A stretch of 64,000 nucleotides of DNA from an uncultured Bacillaceae bacterium (lineage in GTDB: Bacteria > Bacillota > Bacilli > Bacillales > Caldibacillaceae), in the NCBI GenBank assembly GCA_937951955.1, contig CALGAD010000139.1:20781-84780 (forward strand). The letters run 5' to 3'. Shown here in pieces: positions 53,655 through 62,887 of the stretch; the first letter of the stretch is position 1, and the number at the start of each line of letters is the position of its first letter. The notes beneath the pieces were generated by a model, which worked only from the letters and a program-made list of their open reading frames with translations, ran no database searches and was not told the origin of the DNA. A program made the position numbers and the translations under genes.

Positions 53655-53688
53655 GAAAATCCAGCAGTTAACGTACTGCTGGATTTTC
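53655..53688. terminator. Bidirectional terminator between yfhH and sspK
   Basis: Perfect 14-pair stem GAAAATCCAGCAGT / ACTGCTGGATTTTC (53655-53668, 53675-53688) with T runs inside the arm ends on both strands. Confidence 0.85.
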
Positions 53689-53720
53689 CTGTTACCATTT
53701 TAAAAATGTTCCGGATGCTT

Positions 53721-53882
53721 TTATTGGTATTCTCTTTTATTTGAATTTGCCATCCGTTGTTGCGGTTTCGTTTGAATCGTGCCATCTGCTCGCTTTGAGG
53801 CAAATTCGGCGCGCGCCCGGGGCATGCCCTCAAATTTATTGTCCTCTAAATTAGGGAAACCTCTTTCTTTATTGCGAACGAT
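53721..53882 (-). CDS. sspK: Small acid-soluble spore protein K with apparent ATC start
   Basis: A 53-residue basic protein clearly of the SspK family: [10 protein letters not shown] start, [21 protein letters not shown] centre and QQRMANSN near the end. These minor SASPs are made in the forespore. AAGGAGG stands 7 bases before an ATC codon at 53882-53880, which lies exactly where relatives have ATG before VRNK or RNK. No ATG, GTG or TTG fits. Either the gene uses the rare AUC start or an ATG-to-ATC change has silenced it. It is divergent from yfhH's end and upstream of the same terminator. Confidence 0.78.
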   Translation of the reverse strand: MVRNKERGFPNLEDNKFEGMPRARAEFASKRADGTIQTKPQQRMANSNKREYQ

Positions 53883-53963
53883 CGCTATCCCTCCTTCCCG
53901 CTCAAACTTAGTATGCGGTTTTGGAAGAAAATCGTACGTCCATTTTTTGGTAATGAAGGAGGG

Positions 53964-54944
53964 CTAGTCTGGAAGTACTTGCAATTTTTTGCGTAACTTT
54001 TCCTTACTATAAATCCAGCCCGTATAGGAAGAGCGGATTTGTAATTGATGATCGAGATGAACGACAGCGACGAATGGATAATGCTCCCTGCTTCGGTAGC
54101 GCAGATCGGTAAACCGTACTTCGGTATAATCCGGCATTTCTATGATTTCCCAGCGATAGACGGGTGAAAAGGAAAGAAAGGCGGCGATATTTTTATCTTT
54201 TTGTGCAGCTTCCATGACCGCGTTTTTTGGAAGGGGCAGCCGGTTGTACTTATCCAATATCTTAATATGCTTCCGATATGCCCGTACGACAAAGTATTTG
54301 TTTTCAGTAATGACGGCTACTCGCCATTGAAAAAATCGATATGTGGGACAGATAATCACTTTTTCTGCTTCCGGGATTGCTTCTTTTACAAGTTGTAATA
54401 CTTTTTTCCGTAACAGGTACCGATACAAATAATAGCCGGCAATGATGATAAACAGAACCGGAAAGATCACTGCTGGATTGTAGCCGATTATCCATAAGGC
54501 GATTGATACGAGATGAAGGAAAAAGATAAACGGATCAAAGGTGTTTATCCAGCCGAGTGCGATCCATTTTGAAGAAAAGGGCCGTAAAGCCTGGGTTCCG
54601 TATGCATTAAAAATATCGACAAATACGTGCAGGAAGACAGCGAGAAAACTCCAGAGCCAGAGACGGCCAAAATCAGCTTCTGGAAAAAACGGATAAAGCA
54701 AGGTTACAATTAAAGTTGGCCAGAGAAAGATTGCCGGTAAAGAATGAGTAATTCCCCGATGATTGCGAATATAGACGGCATTGTTCCGTAATTTCAATAC
54801 GGTGTCGATATCGGGAATTTCCGAACCGATGACTGTTGCCAGCAATATTGCAGAACCCGTTACGGCGTGTGTGGAGACGGCCGGGTCGATCATAGCCAGG
54901 CCACCCAAAGCCACTCCCATGACAAAATGCGTTCCTGTATCCAC
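53964..54944 (-). CDS. yfhP: Membrane-bound metal-dependent hydrolase (YfhP, DUF457/YdjM family)
   Basis: A 326-residue protein with four or five membrane helices in the first 180 residues and the family metal motif: HFVMG, GSEIPDID and RNHRGITHSL segments, with HVFVDIFNAYGTQ later. These predict a membrane-embedded metal-dependent hydrolase; B. subtilis YfhP is reported as a negative regulator near mutY. The C-terminal 130 residues are a soluble domain. The start is GTG at 54944 with GGAGG 6 bases upstream. It is divergent from mutY, the B. subtilis arrangement. Confidence 0.9.
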   Translation of the reverse strand: MDTGTHFVMGVALGGLAMIDPAVSTHAVTGSAILLATVIGSEIPDIDTVLKLRNNAVYIRNHRGITHSLPAIFLWPTLIVTLLYPFFPEADFGRLWLWSFLAVFLHVFVDIFNAYGTQALRPFSSKWIALGWINTFDPFIFFLHLVSIALWIIGYNPAVIFPVLFIIIAGYYLYRYLLRKKVLQLVKEAIPEAEKVIICPTYRFFQWRVAVITENKYFVVRAYRKHIKILDKYNRLPLPKNAVMEAAQKDKNIAAFLSFSPVYRWEIIEMPDYTEVRFTDLRYRSREHYPFVAVVHLDHQLQIRSSYTGWIYSKEKLRKKLQVLPD

Positions 54945-55187
54945 GGAAAACCTCCATTTTTATCTTTTTACAAATTGGCATATGCATTTTATTTGTTTTA
55001 GAATAAGGAAAAAATCGTTTTTTGCCAAGGAATATGCCTGACGATTGTAAAAAATACATGTTCACCTAATCTCATTGTCTGTCTTTAGTAGCAGTATTGT
55101 TTAAAATTTCTTTTCTTTATACATATATAAGATGTCAAATGAAGCGCTGAAATACCAGAAAAATAATGGAAATTATGGAGGCGTCCT

Positions 55188-56285
55188 GTGAAACAAATCG
55201 TTGAAACTATCTTGAAAGATTTTTCTGTTAAGGATTTTCAAAAAGATTTAATTCAGTGGTATTTAGAGGAAAAAAGGGATCTCCCGTGGCGAAAAGATAA
55301 AGATCCCTACAAAGTATGGGTTTCGGAGGTCATGTTACAGCAAACGCGCGTGGATACGGTAATCCCCTATTTTAATCGTTTTATGGAAAAATACCCAACG
55401 CTGGAAAGTCTGGCGGCGGCGGAAGAACAGGAACTTTTAAAAATATGGGAAGGGCTCGGCTATTATTCCCGAATCCGCAATTTACATCAAGCAGTCCGGG
55501 AAGTGCAGGAGAAATATGACGGGGTTGTACCGAAAACGAGAAAAGAGCTTGAGCAATTAAAAGGGGTCGGTTCCTATACTGCAGGTGCTGTATTAAGTAT
55601 CGCTTATGATCAACCCGAACCGGCGGTAGATGGGAATGTGATGCGGGTACTATCCCGGATTTTAAATATTGAAGATGATATCGCCAAAACGAAAACGAAG
55701 AAGATGTTCGAAAATATCGTTTCTGAAATCATATCCCGTGAAGATCCCTCTTCTTTTAATCAAGGATTAATGGAATTAGGGGCTCTCATTTGTACCCCGC
55801 GTTCTCCTTCTTGTTTATTGTGTCCTGTCCGGGAACATTGCCGGGCTTTTGCCCTGGGCAAAACGGAAGAATTGCCGGTGAAAAAGACGAAAAAGAGTTA
55901 TAAGACGGTAAAACTACTGGCTGTCGTATTGCAGGATAAACATGGTAAGTTTATATTACGGCAACGACCGGAAGAAGGCTTGCTGGCAAATCTTTGGGAA
56001 TTTCCGAATGAACCTGTCATGCGGGGACCAAAAAATCAATTGACCTATTTAGAAGAAGTTTTACAGGAAAAACACGGTTTCACCTCCCGCATTAAACAAC
56101 CGTTATGTTCAATTTCTCACCAATTTTCCCATTTGAAATGGGAAATCGATGCGTTTGTCGGGGAAATCGAAGGAGAAATTGAAGAATCCGCGACGTTAAA
56201 GGCCGTATCGAAGGAGGAAATTGCCTCCCAGTATCCTTTGCCCGTACCCCATCAAAAAATTTGGGAGAAATACAATGAACAATGA
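55188..56285 (+). CDS. mutY: A/G-specific adenine glycosylase MutY
   Basis: A 365-residue DNA repair glycosylase that removes adenine opposite 8-oxoguanine. Catalytic Glu47 (SEVMLQQTR) and Asp148 (EPAVDGNVMR) are present, the helix-hairpin-helix LKGVGSYTAGA is at 124-134, and four cysteines (202, 209, 212, 218) form the iron-sulphur cluster. The C-terminal NUDIX-like domain from about 245 recognises 8-oxoG. GTG start at 55188 with GGAGG 6 bases upstream. Same context as in B. subtilis, between yfhP and sspE. Confidence 0.95.
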   Translation: MKQIVETILKDFSVKDFQKDLIQWYLEEKRDLPWRKDKDPYKVWVSEVMLQQTRVDTVIPYFNRFMEKYPTLESLAAAEEQELLKIWEGLGYYSRIRNLHQAVREVQEKYDGVVPKTRKELEQLKGVGSYTAGAVLSIAYDQPEPAVDGNVMRVLSRILNIEDDIAKTKTKKMFENIVSEIISREDPSSFNQGLMELGALICTPRSPSCLLCPVREHCRAFALGKTEELPVKKTKKSYKTVKLLAVVLQDKHGKFILRQRPEEGLLANLWEFPNEPVMRGPKNQLTYLEEVLQEKHGFTSRIKQPLCSISHQFSHLKWEIDAFVGEIEGEIEESATLKAVSKEEIASQYPLPVPHQKIWEKYNEQ

Positions 56286-56338
56286 TTTTGAATAAATTAG
56301 AAAAAAACGGACAAAGTAAACCTGTGGAGGTGAAACAT

Positions 56339-56506
56339 ATGGCCAAGAAAAAAACTTCTAGCGGAACTAACGTATCCCATGTAAAACAGCAAAATGCCCA
56401 GGCCGCATCCGGTCAATACGGAACTGAGTTCGCAAGTGAAACGGATGCACAGCATGTAAAGCAACAAAATCAACAGGCTGAATCCAAAAAGCAGCAAAAC
56501 TCATAA
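56339..56506 (+). CDS. sspE: Gamma-type small acid-soluble spore protein (SspE)
   Basis: A 55-residue Gln/Asn/Ala-rich protein with the gamma-SASP repeat: VKQQNAQAASGQYGTEFASE and HVKQQNQQAES, including the EFASE site cut by the germination protease GPR. It stores amino acids in the spore. GGAGG lies 8 bases before the ATG at 56339; an open frame to 56282 overlaps mutY and is rejected. A terminator follows. A forespore (sigma-G) promoter would have to lie inside the end of mutY. Confidence 0.92.
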   Translation: MAKKKTSSGTNVSHVKQQNAQAASGQYGTEFASETDAQHVKQQNQQAESKKQQNS

Positions 56507-56529
56507 AAGAATTCCCCATGTGACTTTCC

Positions 56530-56569
56530 AAGGCGCTTCCTGATAACAGGAGCGTCTTATTTTTTTAAA
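56530..56569 (+). terminator. Terminator of sspE
   Basis: AAGGCGCT(T)CCTG / CAGGAGCGTCTT stem (about 56530-56558) with one bulge and ATTTTTTT after. Confidence 0.8.
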
Positions 56570-56730
56570 CGAACCACAATGCATTTCCTGGAAATGTTTG
56601 ATGTAAAAAAGATAATAGAAGGAGTATAATTAAATTAAATCTTTTGCAAATTGGTGAAGGGCAATTTACCTCAAAGCTTTTTCGCAAGAGGCATGATTTT
56701 TAGTGAAACGAGAAAAAGGGAGTTAGTAAG

Positions 56731-57261
56731 ATGTATAGAATACCTCGTTCCGGGGAGACGATAGAAATTCATAGTTTTAAACATAATGGACATATTCATC
56801 GTGTTTGGAAAGAAACGACCGTTTTAAAGTGTACGAGCCAAATTTTCATCGGTGCGAATGATCAAACCAAGGTCATCGAAGCTGATGGCAGAAGCTGGAC
56901 AACACGTGAGCCGGCCATCTGTTATTTTCATTCCGAACACTGGTTTAATATTATCGGCATGTTGCGCAATGACGGAATTTATTATTACTGTAACTTAAGT
57001 TCGCCATTTATCGTGGATGAGGAAGCATTAAAATATATTGACTACGATTTGGATATTAAAGTATTTCCGGACATGACTTTTACTTTACTTGATGAGGACG
57101 AATACGAGGACCACCGCAGGAAAATGAATTATCCCGCTGAAATTGATGAGATTTTGAAGCGGAATATCGAGATTTTAACGCACTGGATTTATCAAAAAAA
57201 GGGGCCTTTTGCCCCCGAGTTTGTCGATAAGTGGTATGAACATTATTTGACATATCGTTAA
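56731..57261 (+). CDS. ntdP: Nucleoside tri-/diphosphate phosphatase (DUF402, YgaC/Ntdp)
   Basis: A 176-residue protein of the exact length of B. subtilis YgaC. Core DUF402 features: [30 protein letters not shown] and the acidic [10 protein letters not shown] metal-binding strand with Asp pairs. Staphylococcus homologues hydrolyse the terminal phosphates of nucleoside tri- and diphosphates. AAAGGGAG precedes the ATG. Its place after sspE agrees with B. subtilis (fabL-sspE-ygaB-ygaC), but fabL and ygaB are missing here. Confidence 0.9.
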   Translation: MYRIPRSGETIEIHSFKHNGHIHRVWKETTVLKCTSQIFIGANDQTKVIEADGRSWTTREPAICYFHSEHWFNIIGMLRNDGIYYYCNLSSPFIVDEEALKYIDYDLDIKVFPDMTFTLLDEDEYEDHRRKMNYPAEIDEILKRNIEILTHWIYQKKGPFAPEFVDKWYEHYLTYR

Positions 57262-57306
57262 TCAGTAAAAAGATATCTTTTGCCAGTTATGAAACCATTC
57301 CAAGAT

Positions 57307-58365
57307 CTATTCTCGTAATTCAGATTCATTTTTATGGAAAGTCTCTGCACTTGATATTAAAATTTCCAGATGTTCCAGCTGCTCGTTATATTCCATAATA
57401 GCCGCGATGTATTGTAATAATTGCGGTTCTTTTTCTGCAGTTGTCTCCGTGCCTTGTAAGGTTTTATAGATAAGGAGCATATCATTGCGAATGTTTTCGT
57501 ATTCTTGCATTTCTAACCGGTGATTCTGTACAGCTTGTTCAATGTAGCGGAGAAGTAAATGTTCATGGTTACCGATGAGATGGTTGATTTTTTCTTGCAA
57601 TTGTCGAACCGTTTCCTTCGGTAATTTTTGTAAAAAATAATCGTAACGATTGTGCATTTTTAAGATTTTTAAAGCACTATTGGCTGTGTGGATCATTTGC
57701 CGGTAAAGGACGAGTTTCCGTAATTTATTGTATTGTTTCTTCTTAGAAAGGCTCCTTTCTTCCTTGAAAAACAAATAGAACTGGTCAAGTTTAATCAAGC
57801 GGTCTTTAATGGCTTCAATCGTTTCCTTCAATTTTTGTTGATCGGCAGCTTTCTGGCTAGATACACGAATCCATTTTAAAATATCATTTGTAATATCGGA
57901 AATCATCGTGTACAATCGTTTTTCGTATTTCGGCGGATAGAAACTGACATTGACGATAAATGCCGCCAATACCCCTAACATGATCGTCAGGAAACGCAAT
58001 AAGGAAAAGGGAAAAAAGTCGGTACTCGGTGTTTCCATCAAAACGATTAAGGTTGATAAAGATAAGGGAATCGATGTATCTATTTTTAATTGGATATGAA
58101 TCACGATTAAGATGATTGCGGCCAGGCCGATAACGAGCACATCGTTTCCAAGGGTCAAGGCGAAGGCAATGGCAAGGATAGCACCGATGATATTGCCTTG
58201 AATTTGCTCAAGCAGTGTCAAATAGGAACGATAAATGGAAGGCTGGACAGCCAGGGCAGCGGACGTTCCGGCAAATACAGGTGAGGGAAGGTTTAGTAAT
58301 CTGGCCAGTAATAAAGCCATTACTACTGCTAAACCAGTTTTAAAGGTTCTGGCACCGATTTTCAT
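57307..58365 (-). CDS. ygaE: Aromatic acid exporter family protein (YgaE-like)
   Basis: A 352-residue protein with six membrane helices in the first 160 residues (GARTFKTGLAVVMALLLARLL ...) and a helical cytoplasmic domain from about 165 to 352. This is the ArAE_1/FUSC-like half size form found as YgaE in Bacillus. Homologues may export aromatic acids; function is untested in Bacillus. AAGGAG lies 8 bases before the ATG at 58365. It is convergent with ygaC and co-oriented with the K+ channel gene upstream, 85 bases apart. Confidence 0.86.
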   Translation of the reverse strand: MKIGARTFKTGLAVVMALLLARLLNLPSPVFAGTSAALAVQPSIYRSYLTLLEQIQGNIIGAILAIAFALTLGNDVLVIGLAAIILIVIHIQLKIDTSIPLSLSTLIVLMETPSTDFFPFSLLRFLTIMLGVLAAFIVNVSFYPPKYEKRLYTMISDITNDILKWIRVSSQKAADQQKLKETIEAIKDRLIKLDQFYLFFKEERSLSKKKQYNKLRKLVLYRQMIHTANSALKILKMHNRYDYFLQKLPKETVRQLQEKINHLIGNHEHLLLRYIEQAVQNHRLEMQEYENIRNDMLLIYKTLQGTETTAEKEPQLLQYIAAIMEYNEQLEHLEILISSAETFHKNESELRE

Positions 58366-58450
58366 ATTAATTGCTCCTTAAGAATTCGATTTTCATCTCT
58401 ATACATAATTCTATCTTAGGTTGGTCAAAAATTTAATAAAAATTGCACGT

Positions 58451-58867
58451 TTATCGCTCCCGTTCCCTGCGAATATCGATGACGGTGCGGACAACGAATG
58501 CCGCGGGGATGGTGTAGCCGATTAATCCTTGAATAACGGCAATCATCCGGCCAATACCGCTCGGAGTCACGTCCCCATAACCGATGGAAAATAGGGTAAC
58601 ACCACTAAAATAAAAACTTGTAAAAAATGTCGTTTGTAAATCTTTATTGATTTCCACACCGTTGTCAAAAAGGGTCATCAATTCTGCTCGAATTAATATA
58701 ACATAAATGAGACTGAAGCCAATTACAATCGTTGTAAAAACCATCAGTAAATAAATAAAACTCTGCCAGGATATATATTTTTCTTGCAATGCCGTGGGAA
58801 AAAGGAGAGTTCGTAAACTCATTCCGATAATCAGAATGACTAACAGGATAATGATGATAGCGATCAT
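58451..58867 (-). CDS. Two-pore-helix potassium channel family protein
   Basis: A 138-residue membrane protein with an N-terminal helix (1-24), a second helix (about 34-62), a pore loop with the selectivity-filter sequence SIGYGD (GVTLFSIGYGDVTPSG) and a final helix (about 108-130). It is an Ion_trans_2-type K+ channel without an RCK domain. The filter has SIGYGD rather than TVGYGD, a mild deviation. GAGGTG precedes the ATG at 58867. It occupies the place held by gsaB in B. subtilis. Role in K+ balance is inferred. Confidence 0.87.
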   Translation of the reverse strand: MIAIIIILLVILIIGMSLRTLLFPTALQEKYISWQSFIYLLMVFTTIVIGFSLIYVILIRAELMTLFDNGVEINKDLQTTFFTSFYFSGVTLFSIGYGDVTPSGIGRMIAVIQGLIGYTIPAAFVVRTVIDIRRERER

Positions 58868-59089
58868 TTTTCACCTCAAAGGCCAATATTGTGAGTGAGG
58901 TTGGAAAAGCTTCCTTTCACCCCATTTATATGCCTAACCAATCATTTAAATGTATTTTTAAAAGGACCGGAAATAGCCCAATGATTACGTGCATTCCATT
59001 AAGCGTAGCGGGAAAGAAATGAGTATTGTTTTTGTTTTTTCAATCCGTATCCGGTATGGTAAGTGTAGAGAAGAGAGGGAGGGATTGTA

Positions 59090-59566
59090 ATGACAGTAAA
59101 GGTTGGCGATATGGCCCCGGATTTCGAGGCTCTAGCCAGTAACGGGGAACGAATCAAATTATCCGATTACCGGGGAAAGTATGTCGTATTATATTTTTAT
59201 CCGAAAGATATGACTCCCGGATGTACGACAGAAGCATGTGACTTTCGGGATCATCATGATGAATTTGCTGAATTGGATGCGGTTATACTCGGGGTTAGTG
59301 CTGACCCGCTGGATCGTCACCAAAAATTTGTGGAAAAGCACGGTTTACCTTTCTTGTTATTAGTTGATGAGGACCATACGATTTCGGAACAGTATGGAGT
59401 CTGGAAATTAAAGAAAAACTTTGGCAAAGAATATATGGGCATTGAACGATCGACATTTATCATTGATAAAGAAGGAAAAATTATGAAAGAATGGCGCAAA
59501 GTTAGAGTAAAAGGACATGTTGAGGAGGCTTTGGCATTTATAAAGGAATTGAGTGCAACTAGTTAA
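59090..59566 (+). CDS. bcp: Thioredoxin-dependent peroxiredoxin (Bcp/PrxQ)
   Basis: A 158-residue thioredoxin-fold peroxidase with peroxidatic Cys45 (PGCTTEAC) and resolving Cys50 four residues on, as in atypical two-cysteine PrxQ enzymes. It reduces hydrogen peroxide and organic peroxides using thioredoxin. GGGAGGG lies upstream of the ATG. In B. subtilis the counterpart YgaF stands before perR, as it does here with two genes inserted between. PerR control is possible but no clear Per box is seen in front of it. Confidence 0.95.
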   Translation: MTVKVGDMAPDFEALASNGERIKLSDYRGKYVVLYFYPKDMTPGCTTEACDFRDHHDEFAELDAVILGVSADPLDRHQKFVEKHGLPFLLLVDEDHTISEQYGVWKLKKNFGKEYMGIERSTFIIDKEGKIMKEWRKVRVKGHVEEALAFIKELSATS

Positions 59567-59664
59567 AAGCCTGTTTTACGCGATGACGGCGAATAACCAT
59601 TCGGAAAAGAAGGAGTCGCATATCGTATAGTAGGGCATACCTCCTCAAATTCTTCACTCATTTT

Positions 59665-59698
59665 TACAAGCCAGCGTCGTTCTGGCTTGTTTTTTTAT
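59665..59698 (+). terminator. Terminator after bcp
   Basis: ACAAGCCAG / CTGGCTTGT perfect 9-pair stem (59666-59674, 59682-59690) and eight T residues. It lies 100 bases after bcp; the stretch 59567-59926 holds no other gene that I can support. Confidence 0.85.
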
Positions 59699-59926
59699 TT
59701 TAGGCAGAGATAAATTTGCCAAATTCACAATTTATTTTAAACAAATGAAGTGCTATGATGGAAATAAATGCGAAAAAATTCTCCGCTTGTTTGGGATTGA
59801 TTTGATTTTGGAATTCGTATGATCGCCTAATAATTGTGAGAGGAATCGAATACATTGGTAGCGAAATTTTAAAAAAGTGGAATAGTTTCAAGCTAAAAAG
59901 CAGTTCATTATGGAGGGGGAGTTCCG

Positions 59927-60877
59927 TTGTTTATCGTAGCTGCGATGAACGCTGATGCGGAATTACAAAATCGGCTGAAAACCATGTTTCCGATGGTAGA
60001 GTTTGCCTTTTTTGAAAGTTTAAAAGACGTGGGAGATGCTATTGCCAAAGCCGAAGTATTAGTCACATATGGCGGAAACTTAACGGAAGAATTACTTGCA
60101 CAGGCTAAAAAATTGAAGTGGATTATGGTTTTAGCGGCAGGTTTGGATAAATTACCTCTACGAGCTATTAAAGAGCGAGGGATTATCTTGACAAATGCCC
60201 GGGGAATCCATAAAATTCCCATCGGTGAATTCGTTCTCGCTTTCATGCTTCAATACGTCAAGAAATTTCCGTTTTTCCATCAGGAAAAGGAAAAACATCA
60301 CTGGAGCCGTGACGTACACATTGAAGAATTAAATGGACAAACTCTCCTCGTTGTTGGCGCCGGTTCGATTGGCAGTCATATTGCTAAGCTGGCGAAGGCA
60401 TTTGGGATGCGGACGTTAGGAATCAAGCGGAGTAAGACAGAAGATGCAAATTTTGACGAAATCCATACTTTAGACAAGTTACATGATGTTTTACCGGAAG
60501 CTGATTTTGTTGTTTCCGTATTACCGAGTACAAGGGAAACAAAAAATGTTTTTACGAAACAGCAGTTTACATTAATGAAAAAAAGCAGCGTTTTTATCAA
60601 CGTAGGTCGGGGCGATGTGGTCAACGAGGGAGATTTGCTGCAGGCTCTAAATGAACGAGTCATTGCCCATGCTTATCTCGATGTCTTTCAGGAAGAACCT
60701 TTGCCAGAGGACCATCCTTTTTGGACATGCGAATATATAACGATCACTCCTCATATTACAGGAGTAACCCGTCCATATTTGGAGCGGGCGATGGAAATCT
60801 TTGTTAAAAATTTACACATTTATTTAAATGGAAACGGTCGTATGATAAATATAGTCGATCTCGATCGGGGGTACTAA
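59927..60877 (+). CDS. D-2-hydroxyacid dehydrogenase
   Basis: A 316-residue NAD(P)-dependent dehydrogenase. The Rossmann motif GAGSIG is at 144-149, the substrate arginine is in NVGRGDVV, the catalytic glutamate in DVFQEEPLP and the catalytic histidine in ITPHITG. It converts 2-keto acids and D-2-hydroxyacids; the exact substrate is unknown (the family includes glyoxylate/hydroxypyruvate reductases). TTG start at 59927 with GGAGGGGG 7 bases upstream. One base separates it from the adenosyltransferase gene, so the two are co-transcribed. Confidence 0.9.
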   Translation: MFIVAAMNADAELQNRLKTMFPMVEFAFFESLKDVGDAIAKAEVLVTYGGNLTEELLAQAKKLKWIMVLAAGLDKLPLRAIKERGIILTNARGIHKIPIGEFVLAFMLQYVKKFPFFHQEKEKHHWSRDVHIEELNGQTLLVVGAGSIGSHIAKLAKAFGMRTLGIKRSKTEDANFDEIHTLDKLHDVLPEADFVVSVLPSTRETKNVFTKQQFTLMKKSSVFINVGRGDVVNEGDLLQALNERVIAHAYLDVFQEEPLPEDHPFWTCEYITITPHITGVTRPYLERAMEIFVKNLHIYLNGNGRMINIVDLDRGY

Positions 60878-60878
60878 A

Positions 60879-61427
60879 TTGGCACGAATTTATACACGTT
60901 CTGGCGACAAAGGGACAACTTCTTTACTTTACGGAGTCCGTGTTCCGAAAAATGATTTGCGTGTGGAAGCCTACGGTACTTGCGACGAAGCCAATTCAAT
61001 GATTGGTTTAGCGACGAGCTTCTTAAAAACGCAAAACTTTCCTGAAAAGGAACAACTTCTTCCAGTTTTTCATAAGATTCAAACGAATTTATTTCACGTA
61101 GGTTCCTATCTTTCCACACCTGCAGGTAAAGAGGTGTTCTGGCAACTTGAGGATCACGATGTGGAGGAGCTTGAGCGGGAAATTGACCGGCTACAAGAAA
61201 AATTACCGGAGTTGAAAAATTTCATTTTACCCGGGGGACATCCAGCAGGTGCTGCTTTACATGTTGCCCGAACAGTTGTGAGACGAACAGAACGATTGAC
61301 GGTTGCGATTAAGGATGTTGATCCTCTCGTATTGAAGTACCTCAATCGCTTATCGGATTATTTATTCGTTGCAGCTCGCTTTGTTAATCAGTGCTTGCAA
61401 GAGGAGGAAAAATCACTGCACGAATAG
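60879..61427 (+). CDS. Cob(I)alamin adenosyltransferase, PduO type
   Basis: A 182-residue helical-bundle ATP:cob(I)alamin adenosyltransferase: ATP-binding TRSGDKGTTSL at the N terminus, EAYGTCDEANSMIG, and RRTERLTV plus LNRLSDYLFVAAR near the C terminus, all PduO-family landmarks (B. subtilis YvqK type). It makes adenosylcobalamin for B12-dependent enzymes. TTG start at 60879 with GGGGGT upstream. It follows the hydroxyacid dehydrogenase by one base. Its presence indicates use of B12 coenzyme in this organism. Confidence 0.92.
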   Translation: MARIYTRSGDKGTTSLLYGVRVPKNDLRVEAYGTCDEANSMIGLATSFLKTQNFPEKEQLLPVFHKIQTNLFHVGSYLSTPAGKEVFWQLEDHDVEELEREIDRLQEKLPELKNFILPGGHPAGAALHVARTVVRRTERLTVAIKDVDPLVLKYLNRLSDYLFVAARFVNQCLQEEEKSLHE

Positions 61428-61581
61428 AATTGATTAAGAACGGAATAGTGACTTGCGTTCTTTTGTACGAACAGATAACCGGTCAATTATTCTGTTTACG
61501 AAATCTTTTCCCAAGATTCTCCAGCTATTGTGAATTTTTTATGAAATATTTCACAATGTTGTGTCATACCGTTCAACTTTA

Positions 61582-61637
61582 TTGACAAAATGAGACTTTA
61601 GTTAGTAAACTAATTATAAGAATTATTATATAATAAT
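61582..61637 (+). promoter_or_regulatory. perR promoter with candidate Per box
   Basis: TTGACA (61582-61587), 18-base spacer, TAAACT (61606-61611). Just downstream lies ATTATAAGAATTATTATA (61613-61630), which resembles the PerR box TTATAAT-N-ATTATAA. perR autoregulation is known in B. subtilis. Confidence 0.6.
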
Positions 61638-61665
61638 CTATTTCAATGAGAAGAGGTGCATGACG

Positions 61666-62103
61666 GTGTCAAACCATCAACTGAAAGAAGCCCTGGATAC
61701 ATTAAAAGAATCAGGTGTTCGGATTACACCGCAGCGTCATGCGATACTTGAATATTTGATTAATTGTATGAGTCACCCAACAGCTGATGAAATTTATAAA
61801 GCGTTAGAAAGTAAATTTCCAAATATGAGTGTCGCGACGGTATATAACAATTTACGTGTATTTCGTGATGTAGGTCTCGTAAAAGAATTGACCTATGGAG
61901 ACCAATCGAGCAGGTTCGACTTCACCACAACAGACCATTATCATGCTATTTGCGAAAATTGCGGAAAGATTGTTGATTTCCAATACCCGGGTCTGGATGA
62001 AGTTGAACAATTTGCTGAACATGTATCCGGCTTCAACGTAAGCCATCATCGTCTGGAAGTGTATGGCTTATGTCCTGACTGTACAAAAGAAGATGCTCAT
62101 TAA
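61666..62103 (+). CDS. perR: Peroxide-responsive repressor PerR
   Basis: A 145-residue Fur-family regulator. With the GTG at 61666 as start (AAGAGGTG 7 bases upstream), all metal residues fall at B. subtilis numbers: His37, Asp85, His91, His93 and Asp104 for the Fe/Mn sensor site, and Cys96, Cys99, Cys136 and Cys139 for structural zinc. Iron-catalysed oxidation of His37/His91 relieves repression of peroxide defence and haem genes. An ATG at 61660 would leave the ribosome site too close. It has its own promoter and terminator and the B. subtilis neighbours ygzB and ygxA. Confidence 0.97.
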   Translation: MSNHQLKEALDTLKESGVRITPQRHAILEYLINCMSHPTADEIYKALESKFPNMSVATVYNNLRVFRDVGLVKELTYGDQSSRFDFTTTDHYHAICENCGKIVDFQYPGLDEVEQFAEHVSGFNVSHHRLEVYGLCPDCTKEDAH

Positions 62104-62123
62104 TATTAATAATAAAACAATTT

Positions 62124-62150
62124 GAATAGAGCTAAATCAGCTCTATTTTT
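62124..62150 (+). terminator. Terminator of perR
   Basis: AATAGAGCT / AGCTCTATT stem (62125-62133, 62139-62147) followed by TTT. Confidence 0.75.
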
Positions 62151-62168
62151 ATTACCATAATTAGGCTG

Positions 62169-62207
62169 AAAGAGTTTTAAATGAATGGACAAATTTAAAA
62201 CTCTTTT
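62169..62207. terminator. Second hairpin between perR and ygzB, bidirectional
   Basis: Perfect 13-pair stem AAAGAGTTTTAAA / TTTAAAACTCTTT (62169-62181, 62194-62206); may end ygzB on the minus strand, although it lies about 145 bases past its stop. Confidence 0.6.
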
Positions 62208-62351
62208 TGTATTTCTAATCTTCTATATATCGTTACAAGTTGTTTCTTCTTCATCTACTACTTTGAAGTATAGCCAGAAGTAATTTTTGTGACTGTTAAT
62301 GAATAGGTCTTAAGAATAGTGACGAAAATGGCTGGCAATTAAGATCAATAC

Positions 62352-62705
62352 TTATATTTCTCTCCTCTTACGATTATAAGCTTTGTCAAATTCAACCCCC
62401 TCTAAACTCTTGTCAAGAGTTAATGCCTCGTTACAATACATACAAATATCGACCCGCCCTAACATTTTTGTCTCCCTGTTACAAGTAGGACAGATGACTT
62501 TGACTGCTTTAACAGATAGCATTCCGATTAAAAAGTAAATGATGGCACTGGCAATACAGGAAAGCAGGCCGAGCATCATAAAGATCGTCATGATGAGCGG
62601 ATGATTTCTAAATAATAGACCGATGTACATGATAATAAAACCAATAAACACTAAAAGAAGGGCAAAAGTCCGGATTTTATTAATTTTGCTTTTTGGTTTG
62701 GCCAT
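62352..62705 (-). CDS. ygzB: YgzB family membrane zinc-ribbon protein
   Basis: A 117-residue protein: [23 protein letters not shown] first membrane helix, a second helix at about 42-65, and a C-terminal four-cysteine ribbon (CPTC...CMYC) followed by [11 protein letters not shown]. It matches B. subtilis YgzB. GAGGTGA lies 4-5 bases before the ATG at 62705; a TTG at 62723 is in frame but lies before that site. Function is unknown, though it is conserved next to perR in Bacillus. Confidence 0.92.
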   Translation of the reverse strand: MAKPKSKINKIRTFALLLVFIGFIIMYIGLLFRNHPLIMTIFMMLGLLSCIASAIIYFLIGMLSVKAVKVICPTCNRETKMLGRVDICMYCNEALTLDKSLEGVEFDKAYNRKRREI

Positions 62706-62887
62706 GAAATCACCTCTATTCAACTATACCACAAACATTCCGATAAATTAAAAGAAAGTCATTATTCCAATAATAAAAAATATAACGTAACTATCCACAA
62801 AGTTGTTAAAAAAATAACTTTAACATGGCAGGATATAGTGAGCTATTGTCGAATTGAGAATTGAACATGGATCTTGGAGGAAATTAA

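Noticed and set aside
53779..53967. Plus-strand open frame across sspK
   Set aside because: It is the reverse-strand shadow of sspK, which has clear family similarity and a strong ribosome site.
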